From contig NC_088201.1 in NCBI RefSeq assembly GCF_037126465.1, positions 229,344,016 to 229,408,015 on the forward strand: a DNA stretch of 64,000 nucleotides, read 5' to 3'. The notes beneath the pieces are model-generated. The model was not told the DNA's origin. It was given only the letters and a program-made list of their open reading frames with translations, and did not search any database. Both the position numbers and the translations under genes were made by a program. Below, piece by piece: positions 50,341 to 63,189 of this stretch (positions are counted from its first letter, which is position 1; each line of letters starts with the position of its first letter). Source of the DNA: Ornithodoros turicata (Eukaryota > Arthropoda > Arachnida > Ixodida > Argasidae).

Positions 50341-52988
50341 TAACATCGGCAGAACATTTGCAGTGACGGCCCATTATCGGTACAGTGCAGGACGATAGTA
50401 TAGTCGATATCTAGCAAATATTGGGACGAGCTGCTCGGGTACGAACCCCCTCTCATTCCTGCTCTTCTCTGTCCACGTCTGTACACCGCTCACAGCAACA
50501 CTTGCTTCGCGTCCCAAGGGCGGAATAAAAAAAAATATCCCACATTTAAGAATGGCTGGGAAATGCCGGTCGATTCCATTGATGACATCAGTAAAATAAT
50601 CAAGGCGAAGAGGAAGGAAAGAAAGAAAGAAAGAAAGAGGACGGGTCACTTTACTGGCTGTTCCAGTAATGTTAGAGCGGTTTGGGGTACCCATGGAGCA
50701 ATACCATATTTCCGCTCTGAGGCTCTCACCATTTTCATTACGCATGAAGACCATTTCCCACGCGGCCAGGTGACAGCGATGACGGCAATTCATCCTCCGT
50801 CGACGATTCTCCGGATGATATCGTGTCGTGCTGTGTCTCCGGCGTGCCCTCGTAAGCATAAACGTTTTGCCGGCGTCACTGCTGGACTATCCCAAGCTTG
50901 ATGGCATTCAGGCTTGGAAAAAGCGACATCACACAGCGTGAACCCCACACACTCACAGCGGTGCCGGAATAGGGGGAGCGACGGCTCCCTGTCATTTCCG
51001 AATGGGGCAACCGTGCTCCCCCAGTGTCAGCCCAGTGTCCTAATCATCTACGGTCTAACGGAATGACCCGTGCATGTGTTCTTTCGGCGGACATAAATTT
51101 AGATAGCAATAAACAGAGAGCCTACCACTGTCACTGTGTGCGGAGACCGTTTGAGAAGAGTGACACACCAATGGTGTCAAGTTCACAAGGTTGTGGAGTT
51201 GACCGTGGCAAGGTTTGTAGTACGAAGTGCACTGTCGAAGTTTCGAAGTGGAGTAAATCAGTCCGAAAGTGCGCTCCGGGAGGCGCGAGCATTAGAGACT
51301 CAATCCACGAGGTGGGGGGGGGGGGGGGTACAGAGGCCGAAACGGGAATCGCGAAAGGCACGCAACATGCCAGACTTCTGGGGGAAATAAGGATACAAAG
51401 AAACCACATGGTTGAAGGTTGTTGTAGGTGTGGTTGGCGAGGCGCAGCCACAGATTTTCAGTCGGTTGTGGCCAGGGTGCCCACTTCGAGCTGGCGTGTG
51501 AGACCTATAGTACAACACGTGCAATGGACTGAGACGGAACATCGCACCGGTGTTGTGTTCATGTGTCGGCAGCGCCGCGGGAGCGCCATCAAGTCGTCGC
51601 CTGCAGCAGCGTTACAGGATTATCAAACGCCATAGACATCGCAGAAGGCCACACCTCTGATAAGAGATATGTGTCGCAGCTTGTTTCTTGTCTTCATATT
51701 ATGCATGCGTTCAGCTGTCATAGCAAAAGATTCTAGCTGTTAATATATGATTGTAGGCTCCTCACTTTCCAACGTTAGCGATGTCCAAAATTACCCGCCG
51801 TTGTCATTTACCCAGCTTTTCTTATTGAGGCGCCTGGAGTGATGACGATAGTGTGACACCCAGTCAAAAGAGCTGGGTGTCAAAGGGACACATTCTTGCT
51901 GAGCTCCAGACCGTCCCAGGAAAGCCTGGCTTCCTCGCAGAAGGCTTGCGGATCAAACCATATATGCTTCCTGTCCCGGCACACGTACATGGCCAGACGA
52001 CGATTCCCGAAGTTCCTCACACATTACTTGTCATGGAGGTCTAGGCACTGCGCAGAAGTGAAGGAACAGTCGAACGCACTGAGCTCATGCAAACTAGCTC
52101 ACCACCAGGCGCTATTTAATTATCATACTTCTGCAATGTTATTTTAGGACTATACAAATATGCACATGTCGTTCGCCTGGAGCACGTATATAGTTAGGGT
52201 AGCAACCCTGTATAACGCTAGCATGAGCCCCAAGGAAAATAAGTGGTGATGATGATGATGATGTTTACGGTAGCATTTCTTTTGTTTTGCTCCCCCAGTG
52301 GAAAAATAGTTCCGACGCCACTGCACACTCATACTTTCTCATCCTCTCCCTCTCACACATACACACGTTAAAGAATGTTAAAGACGTAAAGACGTAAGAC
52401 AATCTTTCCGGCCACAACGGTCTCCTCTCTGCTTCGTTTTACTTTTACTCCGCGATAACCAGGTATCAGATAATGAGATGACGAGATAATCAGATATCAG
52501 ACGTCATATTCGCTTCTTCAAAGACGGCAAAGATGGATTCCTCTTCCCCTACCTGGTACCTTCTGCTATATTAACATCTTCATTGCTGGTTCTGTCTTGT
52601 GCTGCTGGTTTTGTGTTCTATGTTTTGTCCTCCCCTCATTCTGAGGGACATGTTGCCCGCGTCATTAAATATAGATGTGAAAAAAGACTAAGCTATAACT
52701 TTCAGCTGTCATTAAACGTGCTATCTGCTCCATTGCCGGGAATGCGTAACTGCAGTGCGCAGTCCGAGATTACAACGAAAGATGCAAGAACGCAGAAAGA
52801 AAACAAAAAAGAAGCAGAAATACACCGTCACCGTCAGATGACCTACGGCTTGTGTATGCAAGCGGCGGTTCTACGAAAAAGGAAAAACAGAATTTATCTT
52901 CCATTCGTATTTTAAAAGGATGTCCACGCTTCCGTGAGAACAAAGTCAGCGCCAGCAACGTCTTATTCGCCGACACCGGCAACAGTTT
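50341..52988. other. Intergenic, low-complexity tracts only
   Basis: A (GAAA)n tract lies at about 50610-50638, a G run at 51315-51328, a GATGATG tract at 52243-52261, and a lone CAGTGGCGTCGG-type terminus (inverse) at about 52310-52323. A 203-codon ORF (51024-51635) has no recognisable domain and crosses the G run. Confidence 0.35.
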
Positions 52989-53126
52989 TGTAGCATAGGC
53001 TACGAGAGACAGGGAATGGACAACCGTCGATCTCAGAGAACAGGAAAAGAAGTGTTTAATGGCGTGGCAGGAGCTGAGCCCAGCGCATGCTCCCGCGCTT
53101 CCTCGTTATCGACTTCCTTGGCCACA
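52989..53126 (-). repeat. 3' LTR of the gypsy element (138 bp)
   Basis: On the minus strand TGTGGCCAAGGAAG to CTATGCTACA, with ATTAAA near 53060. Similar length and termini to the LTR at 11580-11732. Confidence 0.65.
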
Positions 53127-53160
53127 GGCTCCCCCCTCAGTGACGAGGCCGGGAAGATGG

Positions 53161-55990
53161 TCACGGAAAGTTGAAGCGTACCCGGCGGCGCCCGCATGCC
53201 GCGGAAAGAGTCGTAGTTTGGGGAGCGGTGGTGCTGGCAGGAGGGGCTGTAGGGGCAATGTGCGCCGGCTTAACCCGGTCCAAAGAGAGTGTGTCCCGTT
53301 TGCCGTTGTGGTCGATGGAAATAGTCTTCGAAGTGCGTGATAGAACAGGGAAAGGGCCGTCGTAGTGTGGCTCCAGAGGTCTGCGGACGGCGTCACGCCG
53401 GACATAAACGTGCGTACAGGTGCCAAGGCCGGGTGGCATATACTGTGGTCGGGCGGAGGGACATCGTGGCGGTGAAGGGCGCAAGGTCCGCATAGCATGT
53501 CTCAGGCGGTCGACGAAGAGCTGAGGATCAAGGTCTGAAGAGTGTGACGGGGATGCGACCAGCTCACCGGTCAGACGTAGCGGTGTTCCGTGTACCATCT
53601 CTGCCGGGGAGCAACCCATATCGTCCTTAAAAACAGTATGGATGCCGAGGAGGACAAGGGGTAACCGTTCAAACCACAGAGGAGGGGTGCCAGTGACCAT
53701 GAGCGCCGACTTGAGCGAGCGATGGAATCTTTCCACGATGCCATTAGAAGAAGGGTGGTAGGCCGTTGTTGTGTGATGAATGGTACCAAGGGAACGCAAC
53801 AGGCTGGTGAAGAGAGAGCTGCAAAACTGCCCGCCGCGATCCGTTGTGACGCTAAGTGGCGCGCCGAAGCGGGAAACCTAGGCGTCTAGGAAGGCTGCGG
53901 CGACGGAGTGCGCAGTGGCATCTATAGCATGGGAGTAGCCTCGGGCCAACGGGTGAAGCGATCAATCATGGTTAGCAGGTATCGGTGGCCTTGGGAGGAG
54001 GGCCGGGGGCCAACGATGTCGACGTGGATCCGAGCAAAACGTGCTTCAGGCAATGGGAAAACGGCCAACGGGGTGAAAGTGTGACGTGTCACCTTCACGC
54101 GCTGGCATTGGTGGCAAGTCTTACACCAAGTTGAAATGTCCTCGTTCATCGCAGGCCAAACGTAGCGGTGGGAGATGAGGGCGCGTGTGGCACGTGTACC
54201 GGGATGGGAGATGCTGTGGAGCGAATCAAACACGGCCTTGCGAAGAGAGTGAGGTACAAGGGGCCGCTGGCGGTTCGCGGATATGTCGCAGACGATGTGG
54301 GTATTGCTGGAGGGCGACTGGACCTTGGAGAGCTTGAGACTTCCGGGGGAATCAAGTAGATGCTGAAAGTCAGGGTCGGTTCGTTGTGCCTCCGCAATTT
54401 CCTCAGAGGACACGGTTGCTAAGTCGAAGGCGGCAACCGAACGGGAGAGGGCGTCGGCTGCACAGTTGTCAGGTCCCTTCACATGCTGCACGTCCGCAGT
54501 GAATTCCAGCAGATACGCCATGTGACGAATCTCCCGCGTACTGTGACTTGGGTTGGTGGAAGGGGAACGTAGCGCGTAGACGAGTGGTTTATGATCGGTG
54601 AGGAGGGTGAAGCCTCGTCCTTCAACGAAGTATCGAAATTGGCGGACGGCAAGGTAAGCCGCCAGCAACTCCCGACCAAAGGTGCTGTATCTCTGCTGGG
54701 CAGGGGTTAGGGCACGGCTGAAAAAAGAGAGCGGCTCCCAGCGGCCATCGACGTACCGTTGTAAAACAGCTCCCACAGCATTACCCGAGGCGTCCACGAG
54801 GACTGAGGTGGGAGCGTTTGGCTTTGGGTGTACCAACATGGCGGCCTGGCTAAGCGTCTGACGCGCGCTGTGGAACGCTTTTAACGCGTCAGGTGTCCAT
54901 TGCAGCGGTGCGTTGCCACGAGCACTTGTGAGGAGGGCATGGAGAGGCTGTAGCATGCCGGCGCAGCGCGGGATGAATCTGCGATAGAAGTTAATGAGGC
55001 CAAGAAACTCCCGCAGTCTCTGCTGCGTGGTAGGCTGCGGAAAGTCAAGCAGGGCCTGAACCTTCTTTTGAAGAGGGCAGATGCCGTTACTGTCAATGCG
55101 ATGCCCGAGGAAATCGACTGCAGGCACCGCAAACTCACTGTTCTGGCTGTTGATAACGATGCCGAAGTCTTGCAGGCGTGTGAAGAGCGCCCGCAGACGT
55201 TTCATGTGCTCCTCCTCGGAGCTACTTGCTACCAGGATGTCGTCCAGGTATACAAAACAGAACGACAAACCCCGGGTCACCTCATCCATGAAACGCTGGA
55301 ACGTTTGCGCAGCATTCCTCAACCCAAACGGTATGCGGATGTATTCGTAGAGACCGAACGGCGTTACTATGGCTGTCTTCGGAATGTCAGTGGGTTCTAC
55401 CGGAATCTCGTGGTATGCTTTGACTAGGTCAACTTTGGAGAAGACGCAAGTTCCATGCAGGTTTGCCGCGAAGTCTTGAATGTGTGGCACGGGATACCGG
55501 TCCGGAACGGTAGCACGGTTTAGGGCCCTGTAGTCACCAGTCACCACAGGGTCTCCAGTCGTTGGGTGCTGCCTTCGGCACCATGTGTAACGCTGATGAC
55601 CAAGGACTAGACGAGGGTCGAAAGACGCCCAACTCCAACATATGCTGGAACTCGTTTTGCGCAATGCGGAGCCTTTCAGGTGACAGGCGACGAGGGCGAG
55701 TGTGGACCGGCGGACCTTTCGTGATGATGTGGTGGGTGACCTGGTGCTTCACGGGCGGAAACGTTGAGACAGGGTGCGTTATCGGGGGGAACTCCTGCAA
55801 GAGCTTCTCCCACTTGTTCACCGAAGCAGGTAAGGTGGTGAGGTTAAGTGAGGGCTCGCTGGACGCTGTGCCCCGGACAGAGAGATGGGTCATCGTGTCG
55901 AGTAGTCGTTTCGTTCGCACATCGACAGCCAGGCCGAAGTTGCTGAGAAAGTCGGCTCCGATAATTCGGGCGCGACGTCTAGCGTCGTGC
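53161..55990 (-). pseudogene. Gypsy pol: RT, RNase H and integrase with frameshifts
   Basis: RT opens at 'VKHQVTHHIITKGPPVHTR' (about 55740), continues with 'VFSKVDLVKAYHEIPV' and 'FVYLDDILVASSS' (YLDD, about 55240), then RNase H 'VLVDASGNAVGAVLQRYVDG' and 'TLLTDHKPLVYAL', and integrase 'HSISHPGTRATRALISHRYV', 'RIHVDIVGPRP', 'NGIVERFHRSLK', ending 'GRRRVRFNFP'. Disruptions: a 7-bp tandem duplication at 55533-55546 near the RT start, a frameshift near 53940, and a TAG at about 53878 where relatives have Trp. The coding is otherwise open, so decay is recent. Confidence 0.85.
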
Positions 55991-56092
55991 CGCTGTAGCC
56001 GTAGCCAATAGAGACCAGGGGCTATTTTCCTCCGCGTAGACGTTTCGGCCGCTGCCCCGTCGGTTCGTTTCTCGCATGAACACCCTCTCTCC

Positions 56093-56532
56093 CAGTGGCG
56101 TAGCCACGGGGGGGGCTAGGGGGGGCTCGAGCCCCCTACCTACCACGCACCGACCCATGGAAATCGTGCAAATCCGAGGAGAAAATAATATATGGGGGGT
56201 GGGTGACAGTGTGTCGATGGCGAAAGTTCTTGCAGTTCATGGCATCTAAGCAGCACTCTTGAATGGTTTTCAAAGTATGAGCTTTTCAAAATACTTCCAA
56301 TCTCGTGACACCGCCTCATTGGACATGACAGCCTACACATGTATTGTGCACGTCCAAATCAATTATTTTCGTTCTGTTGTTTTTTAACCGCATTTTGCGG
56401 CGTGCACGAGTATGTGTATACGTTGTCGCGCCCAGGATCAGCGGCGGGGGGGGGGGGGGAACTAGGGCAAGTTTTCGTATCGAGCCCCCCCCCCCCCCCC
56501 CCCCTTACCTTGGAGGTCTGGCTACGCCACTG
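56093..56532. mobile_element. hAT-type MITE with 8-bp duplication
   Basis: The TIRs CAGTGGCGTAGCCA (56093) and TGGCTACGCCACTG (56532) are exact inverses. CTCTCTCC occurs at 56085-56092 and 56533-56540, an 8-bp duplication as made by hAT transposases. The interior carries long G and C homopolymers (56446-56502) and no ORF. Confidence 0.85.
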
Positions 56533-56540
56533 CTCTCTCC

Positions 56541-58289
56541 ACATGTTGAGACGCAGTAGGTTGTTCTGCGAAGACAAGGTTGCGTTCGCTGTGTGCCTGT
56601 GCATATGCGTGTGGCTCAATTGTAAGAAAAGTGGTGGATGCCTAAGACGGTTGACTTATGTCCTCATACATTGAAATGGTGGATTCATAACGCTCCCACC
56701 GGTGGAATTCTCTTGGGTTGTGATTGAGGAAATTGATCTGTTTGATGTTCATCTGCCGCCTTCTCTTTAGTTGCTAATGTTGGGAGTGCCGTAACGTAGG
56801 AGTTTGTTTCGTGGCATGGTTCAGAAATTGTTCTCGGCTACTCATGTTGTATACCCGATTTAATATATAAGGGAAAAGTCGAAAAAGGTGCCTGTGTGAA
56901 AGGGGACATACACACAGGAGTAATGGGAAGCTGCCGTGCAACAAAGGGCTCGCTGTTACGCGGCATGTTTTGCAGACAATGACGTCCCATGTTACTGTTC
57001 TGTATTCGCAGAACTATCTTCCCTTTGAGAAAGACGGACACCGTTCCATCTCTATTCCCTTATCCATTCTGTGGAAAAGGAGATGCGTGCTTCATAAGTG
57101 GAAAGCTAAATCACGGGCGCTTGGCGTTTTAGTAGTAGTCCTTTGAAATATTCCAAGTCTGACTAAATATTGAGTGCCCTTCTGAAGTTACTGTAATGCC
57201 GGGAGGTAAAGGATAGAGTATCACCCGTGTTATTCGAACGCTTCGCGTGTTATTAAGTGAAAGGCTCGCTAGGGGTAAAGACAGCCACGGTTACTCGAAT
57301 CCTTGTCACGTGTGCTGGTATCCTTCCATGCGAGGTTTCTCTATGCATAAAGGAAGCAGCCTTGGCAACCACACATCAGGAAATGGCTTGTCCTGCTGAG
57401 CTCACCAAACACTGGAACTCCCAAGAGCGCAGCTTTTTGGAGAAATCCTAATTTCTTTAAATTTCCCGGCGCATGTTTCTCTCATCTGAAATCCAAGACT
57501 TGTCACATTCTCATTATGAATGGAAAAACGAATTAACGGGCTCCTTGCTAAAGGTACAATAATACGGAAATATAAAATATGTCTATATAGAATATATACA
57601 GAACACACACACACACACACACACAAAGCCCAGTGCAGGGCTGAGGAGGACGAAGGAGAGAAGCACGCACGTAACGGTTTTGATTGTGCGTTTACGAGAT
57701 AATCGCCGAAAATTGTTGGCGCGAATACATCTGGCGTTCATTGGTACCCGGTATTCAGTTTCTTATTCGATACGTCACCCGTATTGGGAAAACCTGTTAC
57801 CTACATTGTAAACTTTTTCACACCTTTAAAGGTGTGCGCCATGCACATGAAACCTGGTTGCCTAACATTGTACCTCCAGTATGACATTTTACGAAATTCA
57901 GAAAGCAATACAAAAGATCAGGCATCATCTTACATTATGTCTTGGATATCGTAGATACGTGCTAATGAATCGCTACGATAATCGAGCACATGCAAGTGTC
58001 TATACAATACTGTTCAACAATGTTGACACTTGAAGGACTGAATTTTCGGAGGACGGACAACATGCGAGTAAAGAAAATTAGTGCTAAACCGTACTCCATT
58101 ATGATGTTATGAAAATTACACCAAAAAAGGCGTGCGTCATGCACATTACTGCACCTTTAAAGGTGTGTAAACGGTTACAGTGTACAGAGGCGCGCAGAAA
58201 TGCTTTCTCTATATTTGTAAAAGCTGCTGTGGCAATATGGGATGCGTCAGTATTTATCCGTTTTAGGTTTCATTCAGGTGAAAGGTTTC
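56541..58289. other. Intergenic, minor repeats
   Basis: A (CA)n tract lies at 57604-57625. The palindrome CACACCTTTAAAGGTGTG at 57821-57838 recurs partly at 58150-58167, followed or preceded by a shared GTGCG(C/T)CATGCACAT block. Otherwise nothing was recognised. Confidence 0.4.
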
Positions 58290-58770
58290 ATTTGTACAAT
58301 TGGGCCCATGTTGCCAATATTTGCACAGTATGCGACCAGCATTGGTCCCCTACTACAAAACAAGGTCACCTAATACGAGTTCCACGCTGGACAAACATTG
58401 GATAGACTGCATGTCAGTGCTGGTGTAATTGATGCAGTATGGAAAAGGCAGTGGGCCGCACCTGAGCCGAAAGCAGGCATGGTGATACTCGACCTCTCAT
58501 GAACCATTGTGCCTTGCAGAATTATTTTGCCAGTAGTGGTGTTCCAACTATCCATATATGCCCATTCTGGGATCCACATGGACCAACTATAGTGGAATAT
58601 TGTTTGGCTGGCCGCTGCATGCAAGACTCTAGCCAATATTATTTGGCCGACAGTTATATCCAGCCCACATTGCCCACTTTCAGCCAACATTGTTTGGTTG
58701 CCGCCCATATCCCGTCCTTATTACCCCATTGGACGCGGTACCTGTTTGGGTCCCCGGCCATTGGTTGACA
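58290..58770. repeat. Cluster of CCAA-ATTGG half-palindromes
   Basis: Motifs such as TTGCCAATATT, CAGCATTGG, AGCCAATATTATTTGG, AGCCAACATTGTTTGG and CCCATTGG recur every 20-60 nt. This is a degenerate array, possibly the subterminal repeats of a DNA element. Confidence 0.4.
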
Positions 58771-59099
58771 ACATCGTCCGTAATTTTGGAAAACAAATGT
58801 TGAATCCATATTTCCAAGTACCGGACTGGTTGCTGGCACACTCGGACTAGTACTCGCATTCTACAACAATTGCGGAAGAATAATGGTGAGCGCGGACCTC
58901 TATAGCATCGGTAGTTCCAGGCGGACGACAGTAATCGATCACGTTAGCGTGGTACCTGGGACCCATTTAAAATACGAATACCACTGTGGAATTGCCACTG
59001 GTTCTAAGCACCATTGAACAGTGCTCATGCGACAGATGTGTTACACGTAGTTCGCTCTTTCATAAGGTGTCTGTAAAATATTCACCGTTTTCCTTTCCA

Positions 59100-59140
59100 G
59101 TTTACCTGCTGAGGCCGACTTCTGTGAAGGGGCGTACAAG
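59100..59140 (+). other. 5' untranslated part of the LRR coding exon
   Basis: The tract cgttttcctttccag ends at 59099 and is a strong splice acceptor. The ATG used by the LRR ORF follows 41 nt later, so the coding exon probably has an upstream non-coding exon. Confidence 0.4.
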
Positions 59141-61262
59141 ATGGAAGAATTATTTTCCTTGCGCAAGGAGTTGGATCTCCGGAAATGTTGCAGCCATGGA
59201 ACAAGGGAAGAGTGCATACTGCCAAACAAACTACTCTTATGGAACAAAGTGCTTTGGTGCTGCGGCGTCTACCTCACTGAGACTGAACCAGGAGTGCTGA
59301 CCCTTTTCTCCACCCGTGATATTCCTATTACAAGTCGCAATGCTGCATCACTCGAAATACTCTTAAGGATCATAGGCGAACACGACAGCATCAAATATTT
59401 CTGTTTCCGCCGAGTAGATATCGGTATTCTGAAGCGCATCCTGGGATCCTTGGGAATACGATCGGATGTGCGCGAGTTCATCTTGGAATGTGCATATTTC
59501 AACGAAGATATGAGCCCTACCTTGGGCTCATATGCCTTTGAGGAGATGTCTCCTGCAGTCATTAAGGATTTTGAGGATTTCCAGTTCATGACAACACAAA
59601 CGATAGCCACCATGATATTAAGCACGGTGCGCAAGGCATCATCGCTCGAAGTGTTCCACCTGAACGAACCAGTTAAGGACGACGTTGCAGTTGAGCTAGG
59701 CATGGAATTGGCGAAGAAACGTTCTCTTAAAACACTTTCCCTGGGTCCACGTTGTACAGACGTTTCGTTCTCCTACATATCTACACTTCATGCTATGCGG
59801 TCAGCCGACAAACAACAGGCATGCAACCTGAACTCTCTGACGTTGTGCACATTGTGTATCGAGCGCACAGGCGTTCCCAGTTATTTGCTGCCATATACGG
59901 TGATCGCTAACCGAAACATGTCTGGGTGTCATAATCACACTGAAACTACTGATGATCAAAGTCTTGACGATGAGGTACTAATGCTCGCTAACGCGCTGTC
60001 TGGCAACAGCAACATTGAGGTACTCGTTTTGCGAGATGTGTGCTTAAACCTGGACGGGGCTGCGGCACTGAGCCAACTGATGGTCACAAACACGGCGTTA
60101 CGTACAATCGACATAAGCGGGAGTTCCCTCGGGACGGACGAGTGCATAGCATTGGCAGATGGACTGCTGCTGGCGACGGTTCTTAAAGAATTCATCATGG
60201 AAGGATGTTACTTGACACGTACTGGTGCAATCAGAATCTGTGAAGCAGTGCGTGAAAACAAATCGTGCATAACTGTGAGCCTCGGTGAAATTTGTTCTTT
60301 CAGAAATCAAATTACAAGAAGTGACCTCGTCGAGTTAGCTCTAACCGACCCTAGAGGGAAAATTCGCTTTTTCTGGGATGCTTCTACGATAATATGCGCA
60401 GAGAGCCTTCTCATGCAGCCACAGCACGTGAATAAGATAGTACTGAATCGCAACACAGGCCATGATTTTCCAGCAGACGAATTTTGCGCCTTTCTCGAGC
60501 AGGACGGGACACTGGTCGACGAATTGCATTTCTATTTATCCGATCCGGCTTTTAACTTAGTGCGGAAGCTTGCTGAGTGCCTTCAGCGGCGAAATGGCCT
60601 TCAGGCTCTTACGTTAACTTGTTACGAAGAATACGATGAACCAGCTCGCGAAGTACTGCGGTTACTCGCTAGTCGCTACGAGCCTGGAGAAGAACACCAC
60701 GCTCTCTGCTTTACACCTTGTTTCCCAAACCAGCGACGTCATTCATTGTTTTGCGCGTGTGATACGCAAAAACAAGTGCTTGAATGAGATGACCATAAGG
60801 TGTGATCCACAGAATATCACTATACAGGAGATGGAGCAACATATGGAATGCAACTACGCTATCACATCGTTTAGGCTTCCTCATGGGGGCTCACGTGATG
60901 AAAAACTGCGAATAGAAAGCCTGGCTGCGCGGAACAGAGTTTTACAAGATCGATCGCTGCACTTCATGTCGGAGGACGTCCTTGTCAAGAAGTGCTGGAT
61001 GAAATCGTTTGAACTGACGCGTGACACGGGGACGCTCAGGAGAGCCGTCATGTCCAAGTTGAAGAAATCGCAAGAAGAAGCGCAATTTCTGATCGACCGA
61101 AAGCAGCGGTACATTCGCGACCACTACTTCACAATCACTGCAGTCAGCAAGGGTAGGATCGTGTGCAATGCATCGCCAACGGGTGCAACTCAGCTAGACG
61201 ACCTTCACGCGGAATGCGTATCTCATATCACGGGCTATCTGAGTATAAGTGATGTTGTGTGA
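59141..61262 (+). CDS. Leucine-rich-repeat protein, single coding exon, one frameshift
   Basis: An ORF of 548 codons from ATG at 59141 carries ribonuclease-inhibitor-type leucine-rich repeats, for example 'LEVFHLNEPVKDD', 'LKTLSLG', 'IEVLVLRDVCLNLDGAAAL' and 'LRTIDISGSSLGTDECIAL'. After about codon 495 the LRR signature leaves this frame and continues in the frame opening at 60618/60636 ('NTTLSALHLVS', 'NKCLNEMTIRC') to a TGA at 61260-61262. The C-terminus 'LHAECVSHITGYLSISDVV' resembles the conserved end of tick LRR proteins. Joined length would be about 706 residues. The shift lies between about 60618 and 60645, where both frames are open. There is no signal peptide or membrane segment, so it is probably intracellular. 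The ligand is unknown. It is either a recent pseudogene or carries a sequencing indel. AATAAA is at 61697-61702. Confidence 0.65.
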
Positions 61263-62424
61263 TCCACTCTGTAACACTACGATGAACGTCTAAAGTCAAG
61301 ATTGTCTTTACCTAGTGCGCTACGCCATCTCCATATTCAATCTATTTTCTCCACGTTCTACGTTACAGCATGGGCGAGACAGGCTTGAAAGTGAATCTAC
61401 TGATCAAAACATTGTTAGTAGGTGTTGCTTTGTCTTTGTAGTAAATATAACCTTGAGCGCTTTTAGCGTGTATGAGGAATACCTACACGCACATATACGC
61501 ATTGTTTGTTTAATCGCCAATAGCATTTCCACCTCCTTTATTACTTTCTTGTTTCTAGAGTGCTAATCCTGTGCCTCTTGAACTGTGGACTATGGTAGCC
61601 CTTCACGATGGTCAAAATATATGTATCGGGGAGAGCAAGGGTGCTCTTTCACACGCCGCTCTTGTTGTATGTTTCTCTCCTTTGCAAATGATAATCAATA
61701 AATAAGGGAGGAACATGTGCTCCACTTGATGCTGATTGCGTCGGTGCTATATTTGCCAATGACATAGCTCTGCAGAGCGACGATAAAATGAGCGCTGGGC
61801 CTATCCAAGCGTCGCAAGAGCAGAGACTGGTGATGGAAACAGTGAAGAGGCCCGTTATCTCTATATGGATATCAAAGCAGTTCCGCACAGTCCGAAAAAC
61901 ACTGCTAGTATACTGTTACATGCATCTGATAAAATCCCCCAAGGAGGACGACTCTGCAAAGTTTCCACGAAATATACCACCAAACTATTTTCTTGTGCGT
62001 GAGCAGCAGGTAAAAAGGTACACTATGAAAAAAAATAAAAAAGGTATAATTTTCATATCATTTCCTGCAGGTCAACCACATTTCTACTCAAACCAATTTT
62101 ACCTGATAGCATAGCTAGGAAGCAATCGAGGTGGTGATGTAGAGGACCCATGCTGAGGAACCCTGTTACGAGAAACACTTCGGACTAAAAGAGATTGAAA
62201 CTTTGTTGTGTTCGTCCCCTTTTTTCGTGTCTCCCGTCTTGGGGGTTCTTCGATATGGACCAATTTTATTTTTTTTTGGTGTAACTGCATAGTAGAAACT
62301 GTTGCTCTACAAGTTATGTGTAGGGGGTTCTACCTTTATTTTTCCCTTAGAGCAAAGGCGACAGAGAGGAGCAAGGCAAAGGGAAGCTGCCAGTTATACG
62401 CGCAAAGCAGAAGGCCACGTATGC
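61263..62424. other. Downstream flank of the LRR gene, nothing else recognised
   Basis: No element or exon is supported. ORFs are short. Confidence 0.35.
61697..61702 (+). terminator. Possible polyadenylation signal of the LRR gene
   Basis: First AATAAA found downstream of the LRR stop codon, 435 nt away. The intervening sequence has no other feature. Confidence 0.3.
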
Positions 62425-62815
62425 CAACAACAACAACTTTACTTTGATATTGGAAAGTGGGGAGGTTCACCGCCAGAGGCGATACTCTGCCCCATTGCTG
62501 GTGGGGATTGTGGGGAATAAAATAACGAACCCCTTCACAATAAAGATCGGAGTCCGATGGTGTCCAGAAATGTCAAAAGAGCTTTGAGCGCAGAGGGTTG
62601 CTGGACTGGATTGGGTCAGGGACCATGCAATGTCGATAGGGAGAAATCGAGAGTCCAGCTGTCGAAGACACTCGGAGAGCGCGATTCGGGAAGGTTGGTA
62701 GTGGGGGCAATGAAGAAGAATGTGCTCCAGATCCTCTAGAGCACCACAGTGGCAGCAGGTGGGAGAGTCAACTTGTCTCAAGCGGTAACGCCACTGAGCT
62801 GTAAAGGCCACATCG
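62425..62815 (-). mobile_element. LINE 3' fragment, copy E (family of copy A)
   Basis: Minus strand encodes VAFTAQWRYRLRQVDSPTCC and on to 'HCGALEDLEHILLHCPHYQP', nearly identical to copy A. It then runs to AAGTAAAGTTGTTGTTG. The 5' end is cut at 62815 in 'AAGGCCACATC'. The high identity to copy A suggests recent spread of this family. Confidence 0.8.
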
Positions 62816-63189
62816 ATGTATGAAATACCGATATTAACGGAGCATGAAATGACTAAGGAGATCGAATAGGTATACGAGTATAAAGTTGGACTGCAAACGT
62901 ACGCGCCGACAGCGTGGTGGTTCGGAGGCCTGACCACTCTTCTGAACTTTTCCAGTGGGCCAGTCCTCCGCAGAGATGACTACTCAACTGACATTGACGG
63001 TGAACGCTACAAGTGATTATTATGGCAATCAATTAACACGGCAATCTTGTAAAAATTTGCCTAATGTCACGGTATCCCAGACATCCCGCTCGATCTCTGT
63101 GCATGAGGCGGGGGCACAGTACCCCGTAGCCTGATGCCCCATTTTCTTCGGACGGATTGAAACTTTTTCTATTATGATTACAAGCCCTG
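62816..63189. other. Intergenic, nothing recognised
   Basis: No supported feature. Confidence 0.35.

Larger units (their letters stand above)
52989..56060 (-). mobile_element. Gypsy element of the short-LTR family, 5'-truncated
   Basis: Minus strand: end of protease ('RIIGADFLSNFG', about 55960), RT, RNase H, integrase and a 138-bp 3' LTR (53126-52989; starts TGTGGC, ends GCTACA) after a GAGGGGGGAGCC polypurine tract. It is closely related to the element at 9890-11732. Confidence 0.85.

Noticed and set aside
51024..51635. 203-codon ORF as a gene
   Set aside because: It crosses a G homopolymer, has no domain, splice signals or codon pattern I can support.
52150..52332. Histidine-rich small protein
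   Set aside because: The His run comes from a GAT/ATC repeat.
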